Of a stretch of 64,000 nt of DNA, positions 33,624-42,400 are shown piece after piece (positions within the stretch are counted from its first letter, which is position 1; the number at the start of each line of letters is the position of its first letter). The translations under genes were made by a program, and so were the position numbers. The stretch comes from Nocardioides sp. SLBN-35 (GTDB lineage Bacteria > Actinomycetota > Actinomycetes > Propionibacteriales > Nocardioidaceae), in NCBI RefSeq assembly GCF_006715725.1, contig NZ_VFNU01000001.1:2232001-2296000 (forward strand), read 5' to 3'. The notes beneath the pieces were generated by a model. It was given only the letters and a program-made list of their open reading frames with translations, did not search any database and was not told the DNA's origin.

Positions 33624-34469
33624 GTGAGCAAGGTGTACGACTTCAACGACCACGGCGCCGGGGCGCCCGACGGCGGCGGACCGCACCGCGGGCTGCTCCT
33701 GCTCGAGTTGCCGCGCTGGAGCGTGGAGTACGGCGCGTCCCGCCTCGTCGACCTCGCCCGCACGGCCACCGCTCCGGTACTGCCGGGCGAGCGCGACCTC
33801 GGCCATGGCCGGCCGGTGCTCGTGCTTCCGGGCTTCTCGGCCAACGACCGGCTCACCGGGCGGCTCCGCGGACACCTCGCCCAGCGCGGCTGGGACGTCC
33901 ACGGCTGGAACCTCGGCAGCAACCACGGCCTCACCGAGAGGATCGTCACCGGCCTGCCGCGACGCTTCGCCGAGATCGCGGACCGGTACGACGAGCCGGT
34001 CGCCGTCGTGGGCTGGAGCTTCGGCGGCCTGCTGGCCCGCTGGCTGGCCCACGAGCACCCCGACCGGGTCCGCCAGGTGGTCTGCCTCGGCTCGCCGTGG
34101 CGGGCCGAGGGGGAGCGCACCCGCGCCACCGGGATGTTCGAGAAGTCGCGCGAGAGGCACGGCATCGTCGCCGACGCCCGCGAGATCGTCGACCGGCTCC
34201 GAGGCCCGGTCCCGGTGCCGCTGACCGCGGTCTGGTCGAGGACCGACGGCATCGTCCCGTGGCGCGGCTGCACGGTCGAGGAGCAGGACGGCGGTCCCGG
34301 GAGGGCTCCCGCCGAGAACGTCGAGGTGGTCAGCAGTCACGTCGGCATGGTCGCCAACCCGCTCGTGCTCTCGGTCGTGGTCGACCGGCTGCGCCAGGAC
34401 CCGGCCGCGTGGCGGGCGTTCGCCTGGTCGCGGCTGGTGCCGGGGCTGGTACCGGGGATCGCATCGTGA
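33624..34469 (+). CDS. Alpha/beta-fold hydrolase
   Basis: 281 residues. The fold is shown by PVLVLPGFSANDRLTG (oxyanion-hole region, ~64-79), the nucleophile elbow GWSFGG with Ser132, the Asp strand AVWSRTDGIVPW and the late His in SSHVGMVANP. The substrate is probably an ester or acyl lipid, given the operon. The GTG start directly follows the KstR-like operator. The stop overlaps the acyltransferase start (GTGA). Confidence 0.88.
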   Translation: MSKVYDFNDHGAGAPDGGGPHRGLLLLELPRWSVEYGASRLVDLARTATAPVLPGERDLGHGRPVLVLPGFSANDRLTGRLRGHLAQRGWDVHGWNLGSNHGLTERIVTGLPRRFAEIADRYDEPVAVVGWSFGGLLARWLAHEHPDRVRQVVCLGSPWRAEGERTRATGMFEKSRERHGIVADAREIVDRLRGPVPVPLTAVWSRTDGIVPWRGCTVEEQDGGPGRAPAENVEVVSSHVGMVANPLVLSVVVDRLRQDPAAWRAFAWSRLVPGLVPGIAS

Positions 34470-35248
34470 GCGCGCTCGCGGGCCGCGACCCGGCGTACGT
34501 CGCCAAGGCACTGCCGCTGCTCAAGCTGGCGATGCGGGCCTACTTCCGCTCCAGCGTGAGCGGCATGGAGAAGGTTCCCGACGGTGGCGCTCTCATCGTC
34601 GGCAACCACTCCGGCGGCCTGACGCCGATGGACGTGCCGATCATCGCCGTCGCCTTCGCCGACGCGTTCGGCGCCGAGCGGCCGCTGTACTGCCTGGCCC
34701 ACGACATGCTCTTCACGGGTGCGGCCGGTCCGGTGATGCGGAGGTTCGGGTTCGTCAACGCGACCCGCGAGGCGGCTCACGAGATCCTCACCAGCGGCGG
34801 CGTCACCATCGTCTTCCCGGGCGGCGACCACGACACGTTCCGCCCCACGCTGCAGTCGAGGGTCGTCGACTTCAACGGGCGCACCGGCTACCTCCGCACG
34901 GCCCTTCGGGCCGGCGTACCCATCGTCCCGGTCGTCTCGATCGGCGGCCAGGAGTCGCAGCTGTTCCTGACCCGAGGCGAGTGGATCGGCAAGCGCTCGC
35001 CGCTGCGCAAGGTGATGCGCACGGACCTGTTCCCGATCGGCTTCGGCTTCCCCTTCGGGCTGTTCCCGGCGCCCCTCAACCTGCCGCTGCCGACCAAGAT
35101 CACCACCCGGGTGCTCGATCCGATCGACGTCGAGGCGGAGTTCGGGCCCGATCCCGACCTCGCCGAGGTCGACCGCGTCGTCCGCGGCCGGATGGAGGAC
35201 GCGCTGGCCGAGATGGCGCGCAAGCGGCGCTTCCCGGTGCTGGGGTGA
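34466..35248 (+). CDS. PlsC-like lysophospholipid/glycerolipid acyltransferase
   Basis: 260 residues. The acyltransferase block NHSGGLTPMD carries His48 and Asp56, in the form seen in diacylglycerol-acyltransferase-like relatives (not the plain HxxxxD). PGGDHDTFRP (block III-like) and VPIVPVVSIGGQESQLF follow. It should transfer an acyl group to a lipid acceptor at the membrane. Start GTG 34466 overlaps the hydrolase stop; its own stop overlaps the ligase start (GTGA). Confidence 0.88.
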   Translation: MSALAGRDPAYVAKALPLLKLAMRAYFRSSVSGMEKVPDGGALIVGNHSGGLTPMDVPIIAVAFADAFGAERPLYCLAHDMLFTGAAGPVMRRFGFVNATREAAHEILTSGGVTIVFPGGDHDTFRPTLQSRVVDFNGRTGYLRTALRAGVPIVPVVSIGGQESQLFLTRGEWIGKRSPLRKVMRTDLFPIGFGFPFGLFPAPLNLPLPTKITTRVLDPIDVEAEFGPDPDLAEVDRVVRGRMEDALAEMARKRRFPVLG

Positions 35249-36867
35249 AGGCCGTGCTCGCCAGGCTGCGCACCCAGCTGTGGGTGTTCCGGATGCTCGT
35301 CACCAGCCGGATGCTGGTGCCGATGAGCCCGGCGAAGTACGTCCGGCTGGCGCGGATCCTGCGCCAGCAGGGCACGAACGCGACGACGAGCTTCGCCTTG
35401 GCCGCCGTACGACGCCCGCACGGCCCGGCCCTCGTCGACGAGCGCGGCACGCTGAGCTGGCAGGACCTGCAGGACCGCTCCGCCGCCCTGGCAGCGGGCC
35501 TGCTCGAGGTCACCGGCGGGCCGGTCGAGACCGTCGCGATCCTGTGCCGCAACCACCGCGGCTTCGTGGACGCGCTGATCGGCAGCTCGCGGCTCGGCGC
35601 GAGCGCGCTGCTGCTCAACACCGGTTTCTCCGGGCCGCAGCTGGCCGACGTGATGGAGCGCGAGGGAGCCCGCGTCATCCTGTACGACGAGGAGTTCGCC
35701 GGTGTCGTCGCCGACGCTCGGGCCCGGGTCGACGGGCTGGTCGAGCTCCTCGGCTGGACCGATTCCCCCGTCCCCGCGGGGGTCCTGAGCATCGACGGCC
35801 TGATCGCGGAGCACGCCGGCCAGGTGCCGCCGAAGCCGGCGCGGCGGGGGCGCGTGGTGCTGCTGACCTCCGGCACGACAGGGACGCCGAAGGGGGCGCG
35901 ACGCAGTGGAGGCGGCGCGGACGAGCTGGCGGGGATGCTGGAGAAGATCCCGTGGCGCGGCGAGGAGACGGTCGTCGTCGCGGCGCCGATGTTCCACGCC
36001 TGGGGCTTCGGGCAGCTGGTCATCGCCGCGACGATGACCTGCACCGTCGTCACGCGGCGCAGGTTCGACCCCGAGGCGACCCTCGCGCTGGTCGAGGAGC
36101 ACGACGCGAGCGGGCTCAGCGTCGTACCCGTCATGCTCGAGCGGATCATGGACCTGCCGGCGGCCACGCTGGACCGCTACGCGCTGCGCTCCCTGCGCTT
36201 CGTCTCGGCCAGCGGGTCGCGGATGAGGCCGCAGTCGGTGACCGCGTTCATGGACCGCTTCGGCGACCTGGTCCACAACAGCTACAACGCCACCGAGGCC
36301 GGCCAGATCAGCGTCGCCCAGCCCGCCGACCTGCGCCACGCCGCCGACACCGCGGGCCGGGCCGTGCGCGGCACCCTGCTCCGAGTGGTCGACGACGCCG
36401 GGCGTGAGGTCGGGACCGACGTGGTCGGCCGGATCCTGGTCCGCGGTGCCTCGCCGTTCGACGGCTACACCGCCGGCGCGTCCAAGGAGTTCATCGACGG
36501 CTACATGGTCAGCGGCGACGTCGGACGCCTCGACGCGGCCGGCCGGCTCTACGTCGTGGGCCGCGATGACGACATGATCGTCTCCGGTGGCGAGAACGTG
36601 TACCCGATCGAGGTCGAGAAGGTCCTCGGCGCCCACCCCGCCGTGCGCGAGGTGGTCGTCATCGGTGTGGACGACGAGGCGTTCGGCCAGCGGCTGGCGG
36701 CGTACGTCGCCCTCTCGGGGGAGGCCACTCCTGACGAGCTCCGCGCCCACGTGAAGGACCGGCTCGCCGGCTACAAAGTGCCGCGCGACGTCGTCCTCCT
36801 CGACGCGCTGCCCCGCAACGCCTCGGGCAAGATCATGGTCCGTGAGCTGCCGGGGGTGGCGTCGTGA
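35245..36867 (+). CDS. AMP-dependent acyl-CoA synthetase (FadD-like)
   Basis: 540 residues of the ANL superfamily. The ATP-binding loop LLTSGTTGTPKGA (~207-219), NSYNATEAG, the DGYMVSGDVGRLD hinge region, GGENVYPIEVE and the C-terminal catalytic lysine in NASGKIMVRE are all present. It activates a carboxylic acid to an acyl-AMP and then an acyl-CoA, supplying the WS/DGAT and acyltransferase of the same operon. The GTG start overlaps the upstream stop; the stop overlaps the WS/DGAT start (GTGA). Confidence 0.93.
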   Translation: MKAVLARLRTQLWVFRMLVTSRMLVPMSPAKYVRLARILRQQGTNATTSFALAAVRRPHGPALVDERGTLSWQDLQDRSAALAAGLLEVTGGPVETVAILCRNHRGFVDALIGSSRLGASALLLNTGFSGPQLADVMEREGARVILYDEEFAGVVADARARVDGLVELLGWTDSPVPAGVLSIDGLIAEHAGQVPPKPARRGRVVLLTSGTTGTPKGARRSGGGADELAGMLEKIPWRGEETVVVAAPMFHAWGFGQLVIAATMTCTVVTRRRFDPEATLALVEEHDASGLSVVPVMLERIMDLPAATLDRYALRSLRFVSASGSRMRPQSVTAFMDRFGDLVHNSYNATEAGQISVAQPADLRHAADTAGRAVRGTLLRVVDDAGREVGTDVVGRILVRGASPFDGYTAGASKEFIDGYMVSGDVGRLDAAGRLYVVGRDDDMIVSGGENVYPIEVEKVLGAHPAVREVVVIGVDDEAFGQRLAAYVALSGEATPDELRAHVKDRLAGYKVPRDVVLLDALPRNASGKIMVRELPGVAS

Positions 36868-38330
36868 CCCGCCCGGCGATCGAGCGGCCAGCTATCGAGA
36901 GGATGGCGGGGATCGACGCGGGATTCCTCTACATGGAGACGCCGTCGGTCCACATGCACACGCTCAAGATCGCGGTGCTCGAGGCCGACGACGCCCTGAC
37001 GTACGACGCATTCGTGGCCGGCATGCTCGCCCGCCTCAAGCGGCTGCCACCGCTGCGCCGCCGTGTCGTCGAGGTGCCGTTCGGGCTCAACCACCCGGTG
37101 TGGGTGACCCAGCCGCGGATCGACGTACCTCACCACATCCGGCGCCACCGTGTCGGCGGTGACGGCACCATGCGCGAGCTGGAGCAGCTCATCGGCATGA
37201 TCGCCAGCACCCCGCTGCACCGCGACCGGCCGCTGTGGGAGCTGCACTACTGCGAGGGACTCGAGGGCGGCCGGGTCGCCGTCGTCGGCAAGATGCACCA
37301 CGCCCTCGCCGACGGAGCCGCCGCCAACGCGCTGCTCGCCAATGTCACCGACGTGCGCTCCGCGGCCACGCCGGAGGCGGTCCAGGAGGAGTACGCCTCG
37401 ACCGACCGGCTGCCGAGCAGGATCAACCTGCTCCGGCACGCCTGGGCCGACGCAGCTGCCCAGATCACCTCCATCCCGGCGCTGCTGCTGCGCACCCTGC
37501 TCGGCATCCTCGGCGTGGTCCGCGAGCGGCGGGCCGGTGCGAGATCTCCGGTGCCCGTGCTACACGCGCCCCGCGTGTCCTTCAACGGCGCCCTCACGCC
37601 GCTGCGCTCCTTCGCGACCGTCACGCTGCCGCTCGCCGAGCTCAAGCGGGTCCGGGCCCAGCACCGGGCCGCCGGCCTCGAGGTGACCCTGAACGACATC
37701 GTCCTCGCCATCACGTCGGGTGCCCTGCGCCGCTGGATGGCCGAGCACGACGAGCGGCCGGCGTCCTCGCTGCTGGCCGGCGTCCCGGTGAGCGCCGACG
37801 AGCGCGACGCCGTACCCCGCCTCGGCGGCAACCGGGTCTCCAACCTGTTCACCACCCTGGCCACCGACGTCGACGACCCGGTCGAGCGGCTGCGGACCAT
37901 CGCCCGGACCACCGCCGACGCCAAGCGGATCAACGCCCAGCTCGGCTCCTCGATCCTCGCCGACTGGTCGCAGTTCACCCCGCCGCGGCCGTTCGCGGCG
38001 GCGGTGCGCGCCTACTCGCGGCTGAACGCGGCGTCCTGGCATCCCGCCGCCTTCTCCGCGATCGTTTCCAACGTCCCCGGCCCCCGCGGGCCGGCCACCG
38101 TCGGTGGCGCTCGCCTCGCCGACCTGTTCAGCGTCGGCCCCCTCGTCGACGGGATCGGGCTCAACGTCACCGTCTGGTCCTACGTCGACCGGATGAACTT
38201 CTCGCTCCTGGCCTGCCCCGACCTGCTGCCCGACGTCCACGTGCTGGCGTCGTACCTCCCCGCTGCCCTGGCCGAGCTCGACCTCGAGCCGCCCGCGGCG
38301 GCCCCCACCCTGCGAAGGAACCCCGCGTGA
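36864..38330 (+). CDS. Wax ester synthase/diacylglycerol acyltransferase (WS/DGAT)
   Basis: 488 residues. The catalytic HHxxxDG motif is intact (MHHALADG, ~His144-Gly150). Other family blocks are visible: GIDAGFLYMETPSVHMHT at the start, RDRPLWELHYCEGL, LNDIVLAITSGALR, GGNRVSNLFTTLAT and SNVPGPRGP near the C-terminus. It esterifies acyl-CoA with diacylglycerol or a fatty alcohol to make storage lipid. It takes its acyl-CoA probably from the ligase just upstream. Confidence 0.94.
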   Translation: MTRPAIERPAIERMAGIDAGFLYMETPSVHMHTLKIAVLEADDALTYDAFVAGMLARLKRLPPLRRRVVEVPFGLNHPVWVTQPRIDVPHHIRRHRVGGDGTMRELEQLIGMIASTPLHRDRPLWELHYCEGLEGGRVAVVGKMHHALADGAAANALLANVTDVRSAATPEAVQEEYASTDRLPSRINLLRHAWADAAAQITSIPALLLRTLLGILGVVRERRAGARSPVPVLHAPRVSFNGALTPLRSFATVTLPLAELKRVRAQHRAAGLEVTLNDIVLAITSGALRRWMAEHDERPASSLLAGVPVSADERDAVPRLGGNRVSNLFTTLATDVDDPVERLRTIARTTADAKRINAQLGSSILADWSQFTPPRPFAAAVRAYSRLNAASWHPAAFSAIVSNVPGPRGPATVGGARLADLFSVGPLVDGIGLNVTVWSYVDRMNFSLLACPDLLPDVHVLASYLPAALAELDLEPPAAAPTLRRNPA

Positions 38331-39310
38331 CCGCTCGTGTCATCAAGTCCGTCGGCCTGACCGTCGGCCGGACCGCCGTCCGCACTGTCGGCGGCGCCGC
38401 CGTGTACGGCGTACGGACCGGCATCCGTCGTACCCAGCGCTTCCCGGCGCTGCCCACGCTGCCGCCCGGACGCCTGGTCGAGCTGCCCGGGCGGGGGGAG
38501 ACCTTCGTCGTCGACACGGGGGAGCCGGCTCCCGGCGCACCGACGCTGCTGCTCTTCCACGGGCTGGCCACGACGTCGTACCTCACCTGGTTCAGTACCC
38601 TCGACGAGCTCGCGGCGAGCCATCGCGTCGTGATGCTCGACCAGCGCTGGCACGGCCGCGGCATCGTCTCGGAGCGGTTCTCCCTCGAGGACTGCGTGGA
38701 CGACGCGGCCGCCGTCCTCGACGAGCTCGGCATCGCCTCGGTCGTCGCCGTCGGCTACTCCATGGGCGGCGCCCTGGCCCAGCTGTTCTGGCGCCGGCAC
38801 CCCCGGCGCACGGCCGGGCTGGTGCTCGCCTCGACCGCGGCGTGCTGGAACGAGAGCCGCGGCGACGCGGTGTTCTACCCGACGCTCGGCCGGGCCAACG
38901 ACCGGTTCCGCGACCACTTCCGCGAGCGGGTGCGCGAGGTGCGCGCCGGCCTCGGCGAGGACCGGCACGTCGGCGACGAGATGTCGACCTGGGCCTGGGG
39001 CGAGTTCCGCAGCACCAGCGCCTGGGCGATGCCCGAGGTGCTCGGCGCCCTCGGCGGCTTCGACGCGCGGCCCTGGCTGGGCGAGATCGACGTCCCCACC
39101 GCCGTCGTCGTCACCGGCCGCGACCACGCCATCGCGACCTCACGCCAGCGCGCCATGGCCGCCGCCATTCCCGGCGCGAGTGTCCATGAGACGCCCGGCG
39201 GCCACGCCTCGGTGGTCTTCGACGTGCACCGGTGGCGCCCGGTCTTCCTCGCCGCCGTCGAGGGCGTCGTGTCCGAGCTTGCGAGGACACGAGACACGGC
39301 CGAAGGTTGA
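38327..39310 (+). CDS. Alpha/beta hydrolase, last gene of the lipid/acyl operon
   Basis: 327 residues. The N-terminal ~40 residues are basic and may associate with the membrane. The hydrolase core has LLLFHGLATTS (oxyanion region), nucleophile elbow GYSMGG with Ser145, Asp in VVVTGRDHAIA and His in PGGHASVVF. It is likely a lipase/esterase acting on products of the same operon. The GTG start overlaps the WS/DGAT stop (GTGA). An 8-bp hairpin at 39321-39346 follows. Confidence 0.9.
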   Translation: MTARVIKSVGLTVGRTAVRTVGGAAVYGVRTGIRRTQRFPALPTLPPGRLVELPGRGETFVVDTGEPAPGAPTLLLFHGLATTSYLTWFSTLDELAASHRVVMLDQRWHGRGIVSERFSLEDCVDDAAAVLDELGIASVVAVGYSMGGALAQLFWRRHPRRTAGLVLASTAACWNESRGDAVFYPTLGRANDRFRDHFRERVREVRAGLGEDRHVGDEMSTWAWGEFRSTSAWAMPEVLGALGGFDARPWLGEIDVPTAVVVTGRDHAIATSRQRAMAAAIPGASVHETPGGHASVVFDVHRWRPVFLAAVEGVVSELARTRDTAEG

Positions 39311-39320
39311 GGAGCGTCGG

Positions 39321-39346
39321 CTCGGCCCGAGCCTGCGAGGGCCGAG
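39321..39346 (+). terminator. Candidate terminator hairpin after the lipid operon
   Basis: CTCGGCCC (39321-39328) pairs with GGGCCGAG (39339-39346) over a 10-nt loop just after the operon. There is no T-run, so the call is tentative. Confidence 0.4.
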
Positions 39347-39395
39347 TGACGCGTCTCGAAACCGGGTGAGGTGCTGCCCGGACTTTCCTGGGTCC

Positions 39396-39827
39396 CTAGC
39401 TCTGATGCACGTAGTTGTCGAGCTGGTCGCGCTCGAACTGCAGCTGGTCGATCTTGTGCTTGACCAGGTCGCCGATGCTGACGATGCCGACCACCTGATC
39501 GCCGTCGGTGGCGGGGATGTGGCGGAACCGGCGCTCGGTCATCACGGCGAGGACCTCGTCGAGGTCGTCGTCGGGGGAGCAGGTGCTCACCTCGGTGGTC
39601 ATGATCGCCGAGACGACGTTGTTGATGACCGTGCCGTCGCTGTGCAGGTGGCGTACGACGTCGCGCTCGGACACGATCCCGTCGAGCGAGGTGCCGTCGG
39701 AGCTCACCACCACCGCACCGATGTTGTGCTCCGAGAGGAGCGCGAGCAGCTCGCGGACCCCCGCCTCGGGACTGATGGTGACCACGTCGCGAAGCGACTT
39801 CGACTGGAGCACGTCAGCGATGCGCAT
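39396..39827 (-). CDS. Tandem CBS-domain protein
   Basis: 143 residues forming one CBS pair: first domain ~VLQSKSLRDVVTISPEAGVR to DGIVSERDVVRHL, second IMTTEVSTCSPDDDLDEVL to VVGIVSIGDLVKHKID. It should bind an adenosine-type nucleotide as a regulatory module; no enzyme domain is fused. The start is placed at ATG 39827 (MRIADVLQ), since the extra 12 upstream residues are not family-like. It lies 10 bp after the hisN stop and is probably cotranscribed. Confidence 0.9.
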   Translation of the reverse strand: MRIADVLQSKSLRDVVTISPEAGVRELLALLSEHNIGAVVVSSDGTSLDGIVSERDVVRHLHSDGTVINNVVSAIMTTEVSTCSPDDDLDEVLAVMTERRFRHIPATDGDQVVGIVSIGDLVKHKIDQLQFERDQLDNYVHQS

Positions 39828-39837
39828 GTGACGCAGG

Positions 39838-40746
39838 TTACTCGGCGTCGCCCTCGTCGTCACTGCCCTCGTCCGACACGCGGTGCCGGCGGGAGCGCAG
39901 GTCGGACACGCTGCCCGGTCCGGTACGCGGCCAGTCGGGGTCGTCGTCGAGGTCGCTGACGCTGCCGAGGAAGGACAGCGCGGCCTCGTGGAGGTGTCCG
40001 TTGCTGGCCAGCGCGTTGCCGCCCCACGGGCCCTCGCGGCCCTCCAGCGAGGTGAACCGGCCGCCCGCCTCGCGCACGATGATGTCGAGCGCAGCCATGT
40101 CGTAGACCTCGAGCTCGGGCTCGGCCGCGATGTCGACGGCGCCCTCAGCGAGGAGCATGTAGGACCAGAAGTCGCCGTACGCCCGGGTCCGCCAGACCCG
40201 GCGCATCAGCGCCAGCATGTCCTCGCCGAGACCGCGATCCTCCCAGCCGCTGATCGAGGAGTACGAGAACGAGGCGTCCTCCAGCCGTCGTACGTCGGAC
40301 ACGTGGCACTCGGTCGCCTTCATCAGCGACTTGCCGGTCCACGCGCCCTGGCCGGCCGAGGCCCACCAGCGGCGCTGCAGCGCGGGCGCCGACACCACGC
40401 CGAGGACGACCTCGTCGTCGACGGCCAGCGAGATCAGCGTGGCCCACACGGGCACGCCGCGCACGTAGTTCTTGGTGCCGTCGATCGGGTCGATGATCCA
40501 GCGTCGCTGCGAGTGCCCGGAGGTGCCCTGCTCCTCGCCCGTGACGGCGTCGCGGCTGCGCGCCTTGGAGAGGGTACGGCGGATCGACTCCTCGACCGCC
40601 TGGTCGGCGTCGGTCACCGGCGTCAGGTCCGGCTTGCTCATCACGTGCAGGTCGAGCGCGCGGAACCGGGCTTGGGTGAGCGAGTCCGCGTCGTCGGCGA
40701 GCAGGTGCGCCAGACGCAGGTCGTCGGTGTAGTCGGGGGCAGCCAC
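39838..40746 (-). CDS. hisN: Histidinol-phosphatase, inositol-monophosphatase type
   Basis: 302 residues. The metal-binding motifs of the IMPase family are intact: GEEQG (Glu), WIIDPIDGTKNYVRG (DPIDGT) and EVYDMAALDIIVREAGG (C-terminal Asp). In actinobacteria the IMPase-type HisN dephosphorylates histidinol phosphate, and it is often close to rsgA and aroA, as here. A general inositol-phosphatase role cannot be ruled out from sequence alone. A C-terminal acidic tail (SDEGSDDEGDAE) is extra. Confidence 0.8.
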   Translation of the reverse strand: MAAPDYTDDLRLAHLLADDADSLTQARFRALDLHVMSKPDLTPVTDADQAVEESIRRTLSKARSRDAVTGEEQGTSGHSQRRWIIDPIDGTKNYVRGVPVWATLISLAVDDEVVLGVVSAPALQRRWWASAGQGAWTGKSLMKATECHVSDVRRLEDASFSYSSISGWEDRGLGEDMLALMRRVWRTRAYGDFWSYMLLAEGAVDIAAEPELEVYDMAALDIIVREAGGRFTSLEGREGPWGGNALASNGHLHEAALSFLGSVSDLDDDPDWPRTGPGSVSDLRSRRHRVSDEGSDDEGDAE

Positions 40747-40825
40747 AGGGGCACCCTAGCCGTCGGGCGCCGCGCGACCGGCGCGGGTGCGGCTCCCGTG
40801 ACCAGCGGTCGTGCAGGATTCAACC

Positions 40826-41284
40826 ATGGAGATCAACGGCCTTCCGCTGCACCCGCTCGCCGTTCACGCCGCCGTGGTGCTCGCGCCGCTCGTCGCCCTC
40901 CTCGCCCTCGCCTCCCTCGTGCCGGCCTGGCGCGACCGCCTGCGTTGGCCGCTCGTGGTCGGTGCCGTGATCGCGATCGGCGCGGTGGTGCTGGCGTTCG
41001 TCTCGGGCAACAGCTTCCGCGACGCCAACGAGTTCTTCTCGACGCCGCCCTCGGAGATCACCCGCCAGATCGACCACCACCACTCGCTGGCGCTCAAGCT
41101 GCTGTGGACCTCGATCGGGTTCAGCGTCGTCGCATTGGTCTCCGGCCTGCTCCACCCCAAGGAGGGCGCGCTGCGCTGGCTGCTCGGCGTGCTTCTCGCC
41201 GCCGGCGCGGTCGCCGTCATCGTGCTGGTCGCTCTCACCGGAGACGCGGGCGCCAAGGCGGTCTGGGGCGGCTTCAACGGTTGA
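40826..41284 (+). CDS. DUF2231 membrane protein
   Basis: 152 residues with four hydrophobic helices. The DUF2231 signature GLPLHPLAVHAAVVLAPL is at residues 5-22, and a second histidine cluster QIDHHHSLALKL follows at ~83-94. Such His pairs in four-helix membrane proteins suggest haem or metal binding, but the family function is not established. The stop codon opens directly into the repeat array at 41281-41398. Confidence 0.85.
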   Translation: MEINGLPLHPLAVHAAVVLAPLVALLALASLVPAWRDRLRWPLVVGAVIAIGAVVLAFVSGNSFRDANEFFSTPPSEITRQIDHHHSLALKLLWTSIGFSVVALVSGLLHPKEGALRWLLGVLLAAGAVAVIVLVALTGDAGAKAVWGGFNG

Positions 41285-41398
41285 GTTGCCGCATCCTCAC
41301 CGTTGAGTTGCCCCGAACTCGCCGTTGAGTTTCCGGCAGCGGCAACTCGACGGTGAGGATGCGGCAACTCGACGGTGAGGATGCGGCAACTCGACGGG
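41281..41398. repeat. Array of inverted 22-bp repeats between DUF2231 and rsgA
   Basis: Right half: three units GCGGCAACTCGACGGTGAGG-AT, the last incomplete, at ~41339-41398. Left half: related units in the opposite orientation (GTTGAGTTGCCGCATCCTCA; CCGTTGAGTTGCCCCGAAC-TCG; CCGTTGAGTTTCCGGCA). The two halves can pair into one long hairpin of about 115 nt. It lies between convergent genes and touches both stop codons, so it may act as a terminator; it looks like a mobile palindromic (REP/BIME-like) sequence. Confidence 0.8.
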
Positions 41399-42400
41399 TC
41401 AGTAGTCGGTGACCGACCGCGCGGCGAGCAGCCGCCGGAACGAGGCCACGCGCTCCGGATCGGCCTCACCGGCCGCCACGGCCTCGTCGAGCCCGCACTC
41501 GGGCTCGTCCTCGCCGTGGGTGCAGCCGCGCGGGCAGTCCTCGGTCATCTCGTCGAGGTCGGGGAACGCCTCGATCAGGTGCTCGGGCTGGACGTGCGCG
41601 AGCCCGAAGGACCGGATGCCGGGGGTGTCGATGATCCAGCCGTCACCGTCGGCCAGGGGCAGCATCAGCGCCGACGTCGACGTGTGCCGGCCTTGACCGG
41701 TCACCGCGTTCACGTGCCCGGTCTCGCGGCGCGCGTCGGGGACCAGCGCGTTGACCAGCGTGGACTTCCCGACGCCGCTGTGCCCGATCAGTACGCTGGT
41801 CTCGCCGCGCAGCCGGTCGTGCAGCGCGTCCAGGCCGATGATCGCGCGGTCGGCGCCGCGGCGGGTGACCTCCCACGGCACCCCCAGCGACCGGTACGTC
41901 GCCAGCAGGGTCTCGGGGTCCTCCAGGTCCGCCTTGGTGAGGCACAGCAGCGGCGCCATCCCGCCGTCGTACGCCGCCACCAGGGCGCGGTCGATCCACC
42001 GCGGCCGGGGCTCGGGGTCCGCGAGGGCGGTGACGACGACGAGCTGGGTGACGTTGGCGACGATGACGCGCTCGACCGGGTCGTCGTCGTCAGCGGTACG
42101 GCGCAGCGTGCTGCTGCGCTCGAGCACCTCCACGATCCGCGCGAGCGAGCCGTCGGCACCGGACACGTCGCCGACCACGCGCACGCGGTCGCCGACGACC
42201 ACGCCCTTGCGGCCCAGCGGGCGGGCCTTCATGGCCAGCACGGTGCGGTCGTCGATGAGCAGCGTGAACCGGCCGCGGTCGACGGTGACGACGAGACCCT
42301 CGACGGCGTCGTCGTGGGTGGGGCGATCCTTGGTCCGGGGGCGGGTACGACGACGCGGACGCTCGTAGTGCTCGACGTCGTGCTCGTCGTACCGCGGCAT
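41399..42400 (-). CDS. rsgA: Ribosome small-subunit biogenesis GTPase RsgA
   Basis: 333 residues. It has an N-terminal OB fold (VEGLVVTVDRGRFTLLIDD), a circularly permuted GTPase with G4-like LTKADLED first, then P-loop GHSGVGKSTLVNAL and G3 DTPGIRSFGL, and a C-terminal zinc knuckle (CPRGCTH...CGL). RsgA matures the 30S subunit in a GTP-dependent way. Its start shares one base with the aroA stop (TGATG), so it is translated after aroA. Confidence 0.96.
   Translation of the reverse strand: MPRYDEHDVEHYERPRRRTRPRTKDRPTHDDAVEGLVVTVDRGRFTLLIDDRTVLAMKARPLGRKGVVVGDRVRVVGDVSGADGSLARIVEVLERSSTLRRTADDDDPVERVIVANVTQLVVVTALADPEPRPRWIDRALVAAYDGGMAPLLCLTKADLEDPETLLATYRSLGVPWEVTRRGADRAIIGLDALHDRLRGETSVLIGHSGVGKSTLVNALVPDARRETGHVNAVTGQGRHTSTSALMLPLADGDGWIIDTPGIRSFGLAHVQPEHLIEAFPDLDEMTEDCPRGCTHGEDEPECGLDEAVAAGEADPERVASFRRLLAARSVTDY

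Noticed and set aside
41281..41398. Possible CRISPR array.
   Set aside because: Units are about 22 bp, adjoin without unique spacers, and occur in both orientations; no cas genes are near.
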